From: Ulvibacterium sp. | GTDB lineage: Bacteria; Bacteroidota; Bacteroidia; Flavobacteriales; Flavobacteriaceae | DNA: 64,000 nucleotides | Assembly: GCF_028285715.1 (NCBI RefSeq) | Contig: NZ_JANQOO010000021.1 | Location: forward strand, 62,001-126,000 | Reading direction: 5' to 3' | In this document: in pieces, positions 52,834-62,867 of the stretch | Layout of the letters: every line of letters starts with the position of its first letter | Position numbering within the stretch: the first letter of the stretch is position 1 | The notes under the pieces: model-generated | What the model was told of the DNA's origin: nothing | What the model saw: the letters and a program-made list of their open reading frames with translations, nothing else | Databases searched by the model: none | Made by a program: the position numbers and the translations under genes

Positions 52834-54693
52834 TTACAATTGGTTATCCTCAACTAGGTCAACTTCTACTTTAAGATTGTTGATAATGAACTTTTGACGG
52901 TCTGGGGTGTTCTTGCCCATATAGAAATTCAATAATTGTTCAATGGACATCGCCTTATCCAGCATTACGGGTTCCAATCGGATATCATCGCCGATAAAAT
53001 GCTTGAACTCGTCCGGGGATATTTCTCCCAAACCCTTAAATCTTGTAATTTCAGGTTTTCCGGATAGTTTTTCAATGGCTTGCGACTTTTCTTCATCGCT
53101 ATAACAGTAAATCGTTTCTTTTTTATTCCTGACCCGAAACAAGGGGGTCTGTAGAATATACAAATGCCCTTCTTTTATCAGTTCCGGGAAGAACTGGAGA
53201 AAGAAGGTGATCAACAACAATCGTATGTGCATCCCATCTACATCGGCATCCGTGGCGATTACAATATTGTTGTAGCGCAATTCCTCCATTGAATCCTCTA
53301 TGTTCAATGCCGCCTGTAAGAGATTGAACTCCTCGTTCTCGTAAACAATTTTTTTGGACATGCCATAGGAATTCAACGGCTTGCCACGGAGACTGAAAAC
53401 CGCCTGGGTATTCACGTCCCTGGATTTGGTTATGGATCCGGAAGCAGAATCCCCTTCGGTAATGAACAGGGTACTTTCCAGTCTCCTATCATTCTTCATG
53501 TTATCCAGGTGCACGCGGCAGTCCCGAAGCTTTTTATTATGTAGGCTGGCCTTTTTTGCCCTTTCCCGAGCCAATTTTCGGATACCTGAAAGTTCCTTAC
53601 GTTCTTTTTCGGCCTGCATGATCTTACGTTGCAGCTTTTCCGCGGTATCTGGGTTTTTGTGGAGATAATTGTCCAACTGCCTACCTACAAAATCATTGAT
53701 ATAGGTCCGTACCGTGGGTAGGCCTCCTCCCATATCCGTGGAGCCCAACTTGGTCTTGGTCTGGCTTTCGAATACGGGCTCCATGACTTTAATGGAAATC
53801 GCTGAAATTATGGATTTTCTAATATCCGAGGGGTCATAATTTTTTCCATAGAAATCGCGAATGGTCTTTACAATAGCCTCGCGAAACGCCGATTGATGCG
53901 TACCTCCCTGGGTAGTATGCTGCCCATTCACAAAAGAATGGTATTCCTCGCTGTATTGGGTCTTACTATGGGTAATGGCAATCTCTATATCACTTCCCTT
54001 TAAATGAACAATGGGATACAACATGTCCTCTACATTGTTGTTATCCTCCAGCAAATCCTTCAATCCGTTTTCGGAATGGAATTTTTGGCCGTTGAAGACA
54101 ATGGTCAGCCCAGGATTTAGATACACATAGTTCTTTACCATGCGCTCTACATATTCATTGCGGTATTTATATTTTTTGAAGATGGATTCATCCGGGACAA
54201 AGGTAACTTTGGTCCCGCGTCTTCGGGCCGTCTCTTCCAACAACTCTTCTTTTTTGAGCTCCCCTATTTCAAATTCCGCGGATTTGGATTTGCCATCCCT
54301 TGTGGATTCTACCTTAAAAAAGGTGGAAAGGGCGTTTACGGCCTTGGTACCCACACCATTAAGGCCAACCGATTTCTTAAAGGCCCGGGTGTCATATTTT
54401 CCGCCTGTATTCATTTTGGATACAACGTCCACCACTTTCCCTAAAGGAATGCCACGGCCATAATCCCGAACGATTACCCGCTCGCCCTGAATGGAAATTT
54501 CAATAGTCTTGCCGGCTCCCATGACAAATTCATCGATGCAGTTGTCCAACACCTCTTTGAGAAGAATATAGATGCCATCATCCGCAGAAGAGCCATCTCC
54601 CAATTTACCAATGTACATACCGGGACGCATTCGGATGTGCTCTTTCCAATCCAGTGAGCGAATATTGTCCTCGGTATATTGTGTTTGGGCCAT
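52834..54693 (-). CDS. parE: DNA topoisomerase IV subunit B
   Basis: This 619-residue GHKL ATPase has [32 protein letters not shown] and GGTHQSAF. The TOPRIM domain has TEGDSASGS and DADVDGMHI, and a B-subunit tail follows. Its length and adjacency to parC fit ParE. It lies 26 bp upstream of parC on the same strand. Confidence 0.93.
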   Translation of the reverse strand: MAQTQYTEDNIRSLDWKEHIRMRPGMYIGKLGDGSSADDGIYILLKEVLDNCIDEFVMGAGKTIEISIQGERVIVRDYGRGIPLGKVVDVVSKMNTGGKYDTRAFKKSVGLNGVGTKAVNALSTFFKVESTRDGKSKSAEFEIGELKKEELLEETARRRGTKVTFVPDESIFKKYKYRNEYVERMVKNYVYLNPGLTIVFNGQKFHSENGLKDLLEDNNNVEDMLYPIVHLKGSDIEIAITHSKTQYSEEYHSFVNGQHTTQGGTHQSAFREAIVKTIRDFYGKNYDPSDIRKSIISAISIKVMEPVFESQTKTKLGSTDMGGGLPTVRTYINDFVGRQLDNYLHKNPDTAEKLQRKIMQAEKERKELSGIRKLARERAKKASLHNKKLRDCRVHLDNMKNDRRLESTLFITEGDSASGSITKSRDVNTQAVFSLRGKPLNSYGMSKKIVYENEEFNLLQAALNIEDSMEELRYNNIVIATDADVDGMHIRLLLITFFLQFFPELIKEGHLYILQTPLFRVRNKKETIYCYSDEEKSQAIEKLSGKPEITRFKGLGEISPDEFKHFIGDDIRLEPVMLDKAMSIEQLLNFYMGKNTPDRQKFIINNLKVEVDLVEDNQL

Positions 54694-54873
54694 TTAATGC
54701 GGGTTTATCCTTGCTAATATAAAATTTCGGGGCAAAAATCAAAATGGGTGCAGGCGAAAGTAATTAACAATGAAAGTACGGAATTTGTTGATAGCCGGGG
54801 CCAAAGGATTTAGGTCACAGTCCAGAAACCGGACTCAAAATGGGCCGTTTCCAAATCCTATTCCCTTTGCTTT

Positions 54874-55779
54874 TTAGTGTTTTGCTTTGCGTTTTACGGA
54901 CACTAAGCTTACCCCTCCAATTACGATTATCATTCCAAAAATTTGGAGGGCACTTATCCGTTCGTCCAAAAAGAAATAGGCCAGGACGATGGTGGAAATG
55001 GGGCCCAAACTTCCAAAAATTGAAAAGGTGGACGCCCCAAGCCTTTCAATGGCCGCAGAAACCAGGAAAGAGGGAATCAAGGTCGCAAAAAGGGCCATGG
55101 CCAACCCCAAGGCATATACCTGCCATGGGTAATGGGTCAGTTCAAAATTACCCGAGAAAGCATAATGCACGCCTACACAAAGGGTAGATGCAATCATGGC
55201 ATAGGAAGTAAACTGAAGCACGCCGAATTTTGGAATCAGCCAACCGCTGCCTACCAAATAGGCCGCATAGGTAATAGCACTTAGAAAAATCAAAAATCCG
55301 CCCCATACCGCAGCTTCGCCCTGTATTTGAATCTCATCCCAAAACGTTATGACCACACCAAGATACGTAACCAAAATGGCCCATGTTTGAGACCTGGTAA
55401 TACCTTTTTTAAAGAAAAGCCAGGACAGCAGCACAACAACCGTGGGATAAATGAATAGAATAATGCGTTCCAGTCCGGCCTTTATATACTGCAGCCCCAT
55501 AAAATCGAAGAGACTGGCAAGGTAGTAACCTACAAACCCGAAAAATAGGACCCAAACATAATCTTTTATCCTGATTTCCTTGGGGTGCAGGGGTTTCTTC
55601 CAAAACGCTATGGAAATATAGAAAGGGAGCGCAAAACCCATCCGAAACAGAAGCAGGGTCACATGATCTACTTGGTATTCATAGGCCAACTTTACCATGA
55701 CCGCTTTCGTAGAAAACAGTACTACGCCTAAAATGGCCAGTAGGATTCCGATGCCTGTTGCGGATGATTTTTTGAACAT
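54874..55779 (-). CDS. DMT-superfamily EamA transporter
   Basis: This 301-residue protein has ten predicted membrane helices in two EamA halves (about 10-145 and 160-295). The second half has LGPISTIVLAYFFLDERIS, typical of the family. It probably exports amino acids or other metabolites. It is monocistronic between parE and ychF. Confidence 0.9.
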   Translation of the reverse strand: MFKKSSATGIGILLAILGVVLFSTKAVMVKLAYEYQVDHVTLLLFRMGFALPFYISIAFWKKPLHPKEIRIKDYVWVLFFGFVGYYLASLFDFMGLQYIKAGLERIILFIYPTVVVLLSWLFFKKGITRSQTWAILVTYLGVVITFWDEIQIQGEAAVWGGFLIFLSAITYAAYLVGSGWLIPKFGVLQFTSYAMIASTLCVGVHYAFSGNFELTHYPWQVYALGLAMALFATLIPSFLVSAAIERLGASTFSIFGSLGPISTIVLAYFFLDERISALQIFGMIIVIGGVSLVSVKRKAKH

Positions 55780-55886
55780 CCCGTAAAAATAGAATGGACG
55801 GAATATGGGCTCAAATCCATTTTAAATGGATTACGATGGTCATTCGTCACTATTTGAAGAAATATTCCATTTTACGAAGCAATTCT

Positions 55887-56981
55887 TTAGACATTGAATC
55901 GGAAATGCATAACATCCCCGTCCTGTACAACATAGTCCTTCCCCTCTACCCGCATTTTGCCAGCCTCCTTTACCTTTTGCTCGCTCCCATAGCTCACATA
56001 GTCCGAAAAGGAGATGACCTCGGCACGGATAAAGCCCTTTTCAAAATCGGTGTGGATAACTCCGGCAGCTTGAGGTGCCGTTGCCCCGATGGGAATGGTC
56101 CAAGCCCGAACCTCCTTTTCCCCTGCGGTAAAATACGTTTCCAGATTTAATAATTTGTAGGCCCCTCGTATCAGTTTGGCGGAACCCGGTTCGTCCAGGC
56201 CTAAATCTTCCAAGAACATTTGCCGTTCCTCATAGGTTTCCAGTTCCGTAATATCCGCTTCGGTACCTACGGCCAAAACAAGAATGGCCGCCTCCTCGTG
56301 GGCCACGGCATTCCGAACTTTTTCCACATAGGAGTTCCCCGAGACCGCAGACCCCTCATCCACATTGCATACATATAGTACGGGTTTGTCCGTTATAAAT
56401 TGTAAGGGTTTTACATATTCCTTATGCGCTTCCTTTTCGATTGAAATAGCCCGAACGGATACACCGGCCTCCAAGCCTTCCTTTATTAGTACCAGAACGG
56501 CCTCTTCCTTCTGGGCCTCTTTATTGCCGGTTTTTGCCGCACGTTTTACCTTGTCCAATTTTTTCTCTACGGTTTCCAAATCCTTCAACTGCAATTCCAT
56601 ATCAATGGTTTCCTTGTCCCGGATGGGATCTACGGAACCGTCTACATGAACCACATTATCATTGTCAAAACAGCGAAGTACATGTAGGATGGCATCGGTC
56701 TCCCGAATGTTTCCCAAGAACTGGTTGCCCAAGCCTTCTCCTTTACTGGCTCCCTTTACAAGCCCGGCGATATCGACGATTTCCACAGTAGCGGGTATCA
56801 CGCGTTCCGGGTTTACCAATGCTTCCAATTTTTCCAATCTGGGATCGGGAACGTTGACTACCCCAATATTGGGTTCGATCGTGCAAAATGGAAAATTGGC
56901 ACTTTGTGCCTTGGCATTGGACAGACAGTTAAAAAGGGTGGACTTGCCTACATTGGGCAGACCTACGATACCTGCTTTCAT
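55887..56981 (-). CDS. ychF: Ribosome-binding ATPase YchF
   Basis: This 364-residue Obg-family protein has P-loop GLPNVGKSTLFN. The base-recognition motif is NVDE instead of NKxD, which is why the family favours ATP. A helical insert and a C-terminal TGS domain ending in VQDGDVMHFRFNV follow. It binds ribosomes and is linked to oxidative-stress control. The length is normal. Confidence 0.95.
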   Translation of the reverse strand: MKAGIVGLPNVGKSTLFNCLSNAKAQSANFPFCTIEPNIGVVNVPDPRLEKLEALVNPERVIPATVEIVDIAGLVKGASKGEGLGNQFLGNIRETDAILHVLRCFDNDNVVHVDGSVDPIRDKETIDMELQLKDLETVEKKLDKVKRAAKTGNKEAQKEEAVLVLIKEGLEAGVSVRAISIEKEAHKEYVKPLQFITDKPVLYVCNVDEGSAVSGNSYVEKVRNAVAHEEAAILVLAVGTEADITELETYEERQMFLEDLGLDEPGSAKLIRGAYKLLNLETYFTAGEKEVRAWTIPIGATAPQAAGVIHTDFEKGFIRAEVISFSDYVSYGSEQKVKEAGKMRVEGKDYVVQDGDVMHFRFNV

Positions 56982-57084
56982 TTACGGAAGACGTTAAATT
57001 TACAGTTCTGGAAAAGGTTTCCATTTTCAAATTCGCGTGCAAAGATAGTTTTTCAAAATGGTTTTAAGGCCCAAAAAGAGGAAA

Positions 57085-57111
57085 CAAAAAAACCCGATAA
57101 TACTACCGGGT
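57085..57111 (-). terminator. Intrinsic terminator after the ferredoxin gene
   Basis: On the minus strand an 8-bp stem (57092-57099 with 57104-57111, one G-U pair) has a 4-base loop and is followed by seven to eight U residues (57085-57092). Confidence 0.8.
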
Positions 57112-57149
57112 CTGTATTCTATTTCTGCTTCTTCAGTTACATGGTTCAC

Positions 57150-57503
57150 CTAATCATCCGGGTGCATAAAGCGCTGTTTGGTGAGCAAGGTCTCTTCGGA
57201 CTCTACCCTATCCTCATCCGGGACACAGCAATCCACCGGGCAGACCGCAGCGCACTGCGGCTCCTCATGGAACCCCATACATTCGGTACATTTATCCGGG
57301 GAAATGTAATAGATCTCATCGCTTATCGGTTCCTGTACGTCATCGGCATTCACGGCCTTTCCATCCGGCAAGACCACATCGCCCTTTAGGGAAGTCCCAT
57401 CACTGTAGCGCCATTCATCCGCTCCTTCATAAATAGCGGTATTGGGGCACTCGGGCTCACAGGCCCCACAGTTTATACATTCATCGGTTATTATAATAGC
57501 CAT
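57150..57503 (-). CDS. 4Fe-4S dicluster ferredoxin
   Basis: This 117-residue ferredoxin has the first cluster set [12 protein letters not shown] and the second [21 protein letters not shown], with a 6-residue insertion in the second loop typical of bacterial 2[4Fe-4S] types with an extended loop. The central segment 25-65 is an acidic insertion. It is divergent from the LuxC-like gene and probably shares a redox role. Confidence 0.92.
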   Translation of the reverse strand: MAIIITDECINCGACEPECPNTAIYEGADEWRYSDGTSLKGDVVLPDGKAVNADDVQEPISDEIYYISPDKCTECMGFHEEPQCAAVCPVDCCVPDEDRVESEETLLTKQRFMHPDD

Positions 57504-57594
57504 AACTTTCTTTTTTAGACTGAACTTATTTTGCCTTCAAAACGTATTCAGCAGCAATTTTAGTTTTGTTGTGTATTTTTGCAATCTCCTAAAA

Positions 57595-57626
57595 CAAAGA
57601 TAAACCCTAGGTAATTACTAGACAAA
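57595..57626 (-). promoter_or_regulatory. Promoter of the ferredoxin gene
   Basis: On the minus strand TTTG (57623-57626), 20 bases, then TATCTTTG (57595-57602) fits the Bacteroidota consensus. It lies about 92 bp before the ferredoxin ATG. Two further plus-strand TAnnTTTG boxes (57561-57568 and 57574-57581) are candidates for the divergent LuxC-like gene but lack a -33 partner. Confidence 0.55.
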
Positions 57627-57630
57627 TATA

Positions 57631-58692
57631 ATGACAGACCTCAAACGCAGATTAGAAGCTTTTGTTAAACTTGGAAAATTCTTGGGGGAATTTTGCGAAA
57701 ATCCCAATAAACCACCCTCCGACAGATACCCAAGTGGACGGTGGATTAACCAATTGGGTCAAAAGATCCGTTCGGCCGAGGCGTCCAATGGCTGGTTTAC
57801 GAGAGCTAATATGCTGTTTGCCCTAAGGGCCTGGAAAGAGCTATTGACCGAGCATCATTTGGCGGGGTGGCTGTCTTCCTATGACCTCGAAAAAAATACA
57901 AAAAAGGATATCGCGCTCATTATGGCCGGAAATATTCCCTTGGTGGGTTTTCACGATTTTTTGGCGGTACTCCTGACGGGAAATTCCGCTTTGGTAAAGC
58001 TTTCCTCCAATGATACTATCCTACTTCCGTTTTTGGCGGGATATCTATGTGAAATGGATTCCTCCTTAAAAAATGCCATCCGCTTTACGGAAGGGAAATT
58101 GGATGCCTTTGATGCCGTTATAGCAACGGGTAGCAACAACACGGCTCGATATTTTGAATACTACTTCGCTCAAAGACCCCATTTGATCCGAAGAAATAGA
58201 AATTCGGTCGCGGTCCTTACCGGAAAGGAATCTCCGGACCAGTTAAAGGCTTTGGGAGAGGATATTTTTAGATACTATGGTCTGGGCTGCCGAAGCGTGT
58301 CCAAACTTCTTGTCCCGATGGATTATGATTTTGATGCATTCTTTACTGCCATTTATCCCTATAGCGCTATTATAGATCATCAAAAATATGCCAATAACTA
58401 TGATTACAACAAGGCTATTTATCTTATGAGCGAGTTTAAGATCTTGGACAATGGGTTCCTTATGCTCAAAGCGGATGAAAGTTACGGTTCGCCCATCGCC
58501 ACCTTGTTTTATGAACGGTATGAATCCCTGGAGAATGTTGCACTACAGTTGGAACGGGATGAAGAAAAAATTCAGTGTGTGGTGTCCAAGGGGTTCTTAT
58601 CTAACGAGATTCCTTTTGGAAAGACCCAAAGACCGAGTCTTACAGATTATGCCGATGGGGTGGACACTGTTGACTTCCTGTTAAAAACATAA
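57631..58692 (+). CDS. LuxC-like acyl-CoA reductase
   Basis: This 353-residue protein has an aldehyde-dehydrogenase-type fold, with catalytic Cys220 in YYGLGCRSVSK and NAD-binding IMAGNIPLVGFHDF. It is shorter than the LuxC of luminous bacteria, and no other lux genes are present. It probably reduces acyl-CoA in a lipid or storage pathway. The neighbouring ferredoxin is the same in several flavobacterial genomes I recall, but no functional link is proved. Confidence 0.88.
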   Translation: MTDLKRRLEAFVKLGKFLGEFCENPNKPPSDRYPSGRWINQLGQKIRSAEASNGWFTRANMLFALRAWKELLTEHHLAGWLSSYDLEKNTKKDIALIMAGNIPLVGFHDFLAVLLTGNSALVKLSSNDTILLPFLAGYLCEMDSSLKNAIRFTEGKLDAFDAVIATGSNNTARYFEYYFAQRPHLIRRNRNSVAVLTGKESPDQLKALGEDIFRYYGLGCRSVSKLLVPMDYDFDAFFTAIYPYSAIIDHQKYANNYDYNKAIYLMSEFKILDNGFLMLKADESYGSPIATLFYERYESLENVALQLERDEEKIQCVVSKGFLSNEIPFGKTQRPSLTDYADGVDTVDFLLKT

Positions 58693-58814
58693 CAGAATTA
58701 TTTGTTTTCCATGAGGATGATTCCCTATAATTTTATGACCTTTAACGGCTCAATTCAAATAACCCATCTGGAATACCGAATGATTTGTCGGAACCTAATA
58801 AATTTGGACATCAT

Positions 58815-59879
58815 ATGAAAAAACATAATTTTAGCGCAGGGCCCTGTATTCTTCCTCAAGAGGTATTTTTAAAGGCCTCCGAGGCCGTTATGGATTTTAA
58901 CGGTTCCGGATTGTCATTGATCGAGATATCCCACAGAAGCAAGGAATTTGTTGCCGTAATGGAGAAAACAAGGGCCTTGGCCTTGGAGCTTTTGGGGCTG
59001 GAAGGAAAAGGGTACCAAGCCTTGTTTTTACAAGGAGGGGCCAGTCTGGAATTTTTGATGGTGGCCTACAACCTGCTGGACAAAAAGGCAGGATACCTCA
59101 ATACCGGTGCATGGAGCGAAAAGGCCATTAAGGAAGCCAAGATTTTCGGGGAGGTAATGGAAGTGGGCTCATCAAAGGATGAAAACTTCAATTATATCCC
59201 AAAAGGCTATACGGTGCCCAATGATCTTGACTATTTGCACCTCACATCGAACAATACGATTTTTGGAACCCAGGTAAAAAAATTCCCAAAGACCACGGTT
59301 CCCTTGGTCTGCGATATGAGTTCCGATATTTTTTCGAGACAATTGGATTTTTCCCAATTTGATCTGATCTATGCCGGAGCCCAAAAGAATATGGGGGCTG
59401 CCGGTACCACCATGGTCGTCGTTAAGGAAGATGTCCTAGGTAAGGTTTCCCGAAAAATTCCGTCCATGTTGGACTACCAAGTTCATATTTCCAAGGACAG
59501 CATGTTCAACACCCCTGCCGTCTTTGCGGTATATACCTGTATGCTCACCTTGGAATGGCTTAAAAATTTGGGGGGAATCCCGGCCATAGCGGAAATCAAT
59601 GAAAAAAAGGCACAATTACTGTATTCGGAAATTGATTTGAATCCCGTTTTTGAGGGCTTTGCCAAAGTAGAAGACCGTTCCCATATGAATGCGACCTTTA
59701 ACCTGGCCGATGAAAGGTTAAGGGAGACTTTTGATACCATGTGGAAGGAAGCCGGTATCAATGGCCTCAACGGGCACAGATCGGTAGGTGGGTACAGAGC
59801 CTCTATGTACAATGCCATGTCCTTGGAGAGCGTAGGGATACTGGTGGATGTTATGAGCGAAATGGAACGGAAAGGCTGA
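58815..59879 (+). CDS. serC: Phosphoserine aminotransferase
   Basis: This 354-residue PLP enzyme of serine synthesis has the Schiff-base Lys191 in YAGAQKNMGAAG, NFSAGPCILP at the N-terminus and C-terminal GHRSVGGYRASMYNA. The ATG at 58815 is the family start. A TTG 30 bases earlier is poor. It is followed by a decayed gene and then the serA-like gene. Confidence 0.95.
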   Translation: MKKHNFSAGPCILPQEVFLKASEAVMDFNGSGLSLIEISHRSKEFVAVMEKTRALALELLGLEGKGYQALFLQGGASLEFLMVAYNLLDKKAGYLNTGAWSEKAIKEAKIFGEVMEVGSSKDENFNYIPKGYTVPNDLDYLHLTSNNTIFGTQVKKFPKTTVPLVCDMSSDIFSRQLDFSQFDLIYAGAQKNMGAAGTTMVVVKEDVLGKVSRKIPSMLDYQVHISKDSMFNTPAVFAVYTCMLTLEWLKNLGGIPAIAEINEKKAQLLYSEIDLNPVFEGFAKVEDRSHMNATFNLADERLRETFDTMWKEAGINGLNGHRSVGGYRASMYNAMSLESVGILVDVMSEMERKG

Positions 59880-59910
59880 TATTTAAGTTCTAAATTTCAA
59901 GTATTAAATT

Positions 59911-60251
59911 TTGATTGAAGAAAGGAGTTTTCAATTTTCCCTGAAAATCAGTGAAGTTGTTAGAATTCTCCGAAAGAATAACGAATATGTTTTTGCCGAT
60001 CAACTCTTAAAGTGTTCGACCAGTATTGGGGCCAATGTTTCTGAAGCTGGGGCGGGCCAGTAAAAAAAGATTTCATTTCCAAGATGTCACTAGCTTCGAA
60101 GGAAGCCAGGGAAACAAGGTATTGGTTGAGATTGATTAAGGAGGCCAACATTATTTAGAAGTTGGATGAGGCTTATCTGGATGAAATAGAACAAATAATT
60201 AAAATTCTTACCAAAATAGTCAAAACGAGTCAGGAGAATTCCAAAACTTAA
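59911..60251 (+). pseudogene. Degenerate four-helix-bundle (S23/TIGR02436-like) gene
   Basis: In frame from TTG 59911 the translation is a clear member of the family (LKISEVVRILRKNNEY, then CSTSIGANVSEAGAGQ). It stops at TAA (60061-60063). The reading continues in a different frame as KDFISKMSLASKEARETRYW. A single missing base in the run at 60061-60068 explains both the stop and the shift: TCAAAAAAA in place of TAAAAAAA would restore QSKKD. A second in-frame TAG lies at 60156-60158, and the end is TAA at 60249-60251. Intact family members often sit as small inserted genes in Bacteroidota genomes. Confidence 0.85.
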
Positions 60252-60276
60252 AACTCAACCTTTAATACTTAGACCT

Positions 60277-61227
60277 ATGCGAATACTTGCCAACGACGGA
60301 ATAGCACAATCAGGAATACAAGCCCTGGAAAAAGAGGGTTTTGAGGTCTTAACCACTACTGTAGCCCAGGAACAATTGATTTCCTTTATCAATGGCAATG
60401 AAATTGTTGGGCTCTTGGTCCGGAGTGCCACACAAGTACGAAAAGACCTTATTGATGCCTGTCCCGGTCTAAAGTTAATCGGCCGTGGCGGTGTAGGCAT
60501 GGATAACATTGATGTTGCCTATGCCAAGGAAAAAGGGCTACATGTAATCAATACACCTGCCGCTTCCTCGGAATCGGTAGCGGAACTGGTATTTGCACAT
60601 TTATTCGGAGGTGTCCGTTACCTATATGATGCCAACAGACAAATGCCATTGGAAGGGGACAGTAAATTTAAAAAGCTCAAAAAATCCTATGCCGGAGGAA
60701 CGGAACTTAGGGGAAAGACCTTAGGGGTAATCGGTTTTGGACGTATTGGTCGGGCTACGGCAAAAATCGCTTTGGGAGTTGGTATGAAAGTTATCTATTT
60801 TGATCCCTTTTTGGAAAAGTCCTCGCTTGAAGTCGCATTCTTCGATGGTCAATCGGTCTCCTTTGACTTCGTTTCCCAAAGCAAGGAAGAAGTGTTGCAG
60901 GCTTCGGATTTCATCACCCTTCATGTTCCGGCCCAAAAAGAATACGTTATTGGCAAGAAGGAATTTGATATCATGAAGGATGGGGTTGGTATTGTAAATG
61001 CGGCCAGAGGCGGTGTGGTAGACGAAGTGGCCCTTATGGGAGCACTTGAAAGCGGAAAGGTCTCCTTTGCCGGATTGGATGTCTTCGAATCCGAACCCAG
61101 CCCGGAAATCAAGGTTTTAATGCACCCTAGAATTTCATTGACCCCACATATTGGAGCAGCGACCGGGGAAGCGCAGGACCGGATAGGGACCGAATTGGCC
61201 ACACAGATAATTTCACTCTTGAAGTAG
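60277..61227 (+). CDS. serA: D-3-phosphoglycerate dehydrogenase-like D-2-hydroxyacid dehydrogenase
   Basis: This 316-residue protein has the NAD-binding motif GVIGFGRIGRATAKIALGVGM, the signature RGGVVDEVAL and catalytic Arg/Glu/His segments including LTPHIGAATGEA. There is no ACT domain, so it is the short, non-feedback-controlled form. Its position after serC supports a first-step role in serine synthesis, though the family is broad. It is separated from serC by the pseudogene. Confidence 0.8.
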   Translation: MRILANDGIAQSGIQALEKEGFEVLTTTVAQEQLISFINGNEIVGLLVRSATQVRKDLIDACPGLKLIGRGGVGMDNIDVAYAKEKGLHVINTPAASSESVAELVFAHLFGGVRYLYDANRQMPLEGDSKFKKLKKSYAGGTELRGKTLGVIGFGRIGRATAKIALGVGMKVIYFDPFLEKSSLEVAFFDGQSVSFDFVSQSKEEVLQASDFITLHVPAQKEYVIGKKEFDIMKDGVGIVNAARGGVVDEVALMGALESGKVSFAGLDVFESEPSPEIKVLMHPRISLTPHIGAATGEAQDRIGTELATQIISLLK

Positions 61228-61303
61228 GTTTATTTTCCCGAAAGACCAGTTGTATTACTACAGTTTTTGTACATTACAACTCCATTTTAAAATTAACTAT
61301 AAC

Positions 61304-61936
61304 ATGTCTGGATTATTAGATTTACTAAACAGCCCTATGGGCAAACAATTAATTAATGGAGTGGCCGGGCAAACCGGACAGGCCGAAAACAAGACCGCCG
61401 ATGTGTTGAGCATGGCCATGCCCCTTTTATTGGGAGCAATGAAGAAAAATGCCTCTTCGCCCCAAGGTGCGGAAGGTCTTATGAACGCACTATCCAACAA
61501 ACACGATGGCAGTATCCTGGATGACCTGGGAGGTCTTTTCGGGGGAGGTGTAGACCAGTCCGTAATGGACGACGGCGCCGGGATTTTGGGCCACGTACTC
61601 GGAAACAAACAGCCGCAGGTAGAGAATGCTTTGAGCCAAAAATCCGGTTTGGATGTAGGTGCCATTGCCAATATCCTTAAAATAGCGGCCCCTATTGTAA
61701 TGGGGTACCTTGGTAGGGAACGAAATAGCGGTAATGTGAACGATGCCAGTGGCATGAACAGCTTGTTGGGAAGTATGTTGGGCGGTCAGCCGCAACAAAA
61801 CCAAAGCCTGATCATGAGCCTTATTGATGCCGATGGTGATGGAAGTGTATTGGACGATGTAGCGGGAATGGTTATGGGCAGTAGTAAAAAAAGTGGTGGA
61901 CTCGGAGGATTGCTGGGAGGCCTTTTCAAAAAATGA
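61304..61936 (+). CDS. DUF937 family protein
   Basis: This 210-residue protein is rich in Gly, Ala, Ser and Leu, with repeated LLG and GGLFGGG-like motifs (SILDDLGGLFGGGVDQS and SVLDDVAGMVMGSS). These include two Dx[DN]GDGS/HDGS-type sites. No signal peptide. The family is of unknown function. Bacterial members are small and often abundant. The ATG at 61304 is preferred over a frame beginning 54 bases earlier. Confidence 0.85.
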   Translation: MSGLLDLLNSPMGKQLINGVAGQTGQAENKTADVLSMAMPLLLGAMKKNASSPQGAEGLMNALSNKHDGSILDDLGGLFGGGVDQSVMDDGAGILGHVLGNKQPQVENALSQKSGLDVGAIANILKIAAPIVMGYLGRERNSGNVNDASGMNSLLGSMLGGQPQQNQSLIMSLIDADGDGSVLDDVAGMVMGSSKKSGGLGGLLGGLFKK

Positions 61937-61962
61937 TTTTGATCGTATTGACCTTATTTCAT

Positions 61963-61995
61963 AAAAGTCGCTTGTATGGACAAGCGACTTTTTTT
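61963..61995 (+). terminator. Intrinsic terminator after the DUF937 gene
   Basis: A 13-bp perfect stem (61963-61975 with 61980-61992) has a 4-base loop and ends in seven T residues (61989-61995). Confidence 0.85.
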
Positions 61996-62026
61996 ATATC
62001 TTTTTAATAGGTTTTAAAAAAAATGC

Positions 62027-62491
62027 ATGATCCTAAAAAAACTGATTTTTCAATTTGGCCTTTTAATTTTTGTCATAGGCGTAGTTTTCACCAGTTGCCA
62101 GAGCTCAAAAAAATCGCTTGAGATTACGGATGAGGAAAAGATCGCCTTTAGTCAAAAAGTTGGGGATACCATAGCCATAAAAAACGATAGTACGGAGTAT
62201 GAAATAATAATCATTGAACCCGGATTCAATTTTTGGCTCAATAGTATTGCCAGACCCGTGGGATATTATTCACAATCCTTTCTAGAAAACCGCAATTTAA
62301 TACTGGTAACCAACTGGAACCAAAGGGTATTGACGCCGCTACGCTTTAATCCTAACCTGTATGAGCTTCAAATCAACTATGATCCAAATATAGATTACGG
62401 GTATGAGGTGAATTATAAATTGTACAATTACTTCATCTATTTTCAACGGAAGTACGCGCAACGTTTGGGACCTTGGTTGCCTCGGATTTAA
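62027..62491 (+). CDS. DUF6146 lipoprotein
   Basis: This 154-residue protein has a lipobox (VFTSC, Cys24) and a conserved domain with EYEIIIIEPGFNFWL, ARPVGYYSQSFLENRN and NPNLYELQINYDPNIDYGYEVNY, the hallmark of a flavobacterial DUF6146 family. Unknown function. It is followed by the DUF6787 gene 29 bp later. Confidence 0.85.
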   Translation: MILKKLIFQFGLLIFVIGVVFTSCQSSKKSLEITDEEKIAFSQKVGDTIAIKNDSTEYEIIIIEPGFNFWLNSIARPVGYYSQSFLENRNLILVTNWNQRVLTPLRFNPNLYELQINYDPNIDYGYEVNYKLYNYFIYFQRKYAQRLGPWLPRI

Positions 62492-62520
62492 GAATTATAT
62501 TTGTCCCTTATGCTAGATTT

Positions 62521-62823
62521 ATGGAGAAATTAAAAAAGCGCTGGGGCATCCATTCCAATTTTCAGTTGCTAATAATTTTTATCGTATTTGCCATTACAGG
62601 CTCAGCAGCGGCAAAACTTGCCGAACCCCTTACAAGCTTTATAGGCCTTCAACAAGAAACAACCAATCCTTGGATCTATTGGACGGTCCGTATTTTACTA
62701 ATTTTTCCCGTTTACCAAGTTTTACTCATAGCATTTGGGTGGTTGTTCGGACAGTTTAAATTCTTCTGGAACTTTGAAAAGAAAATGTTGGTGCGCCTTG
62801 GACTTGGTTTTCTTTTCAAGTAG
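62521..62823 (+). CDS. DUF6787 family membrane protein
   Basis: This 100-residue protein has two membrane helices (about 14-33 and 50-74) and the motif KKRWGIHSNFQLLIIFIVF, recognisable as DUF6787. It ends in FWNFEKKMLVRLG. The ATG at 62521 is the family start. An in-frame upstream start would overlap the previous gene. Unknown function. Confidence 0.85.
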   Translation: MEKLKKRWGIHSNFQLLIIFIVFAITGSAAAKLAEPLTSFIGLQQETTNPWIYWTVRILLIFPVYQVLLIAFGWLFGQFKFFWNFEKKMLVRLGLGFLFK

Positions 62824-62867
62824 TTACGGGTTTTTCAACAAATTTTTGTGTTACACTGTTTTTTGAA

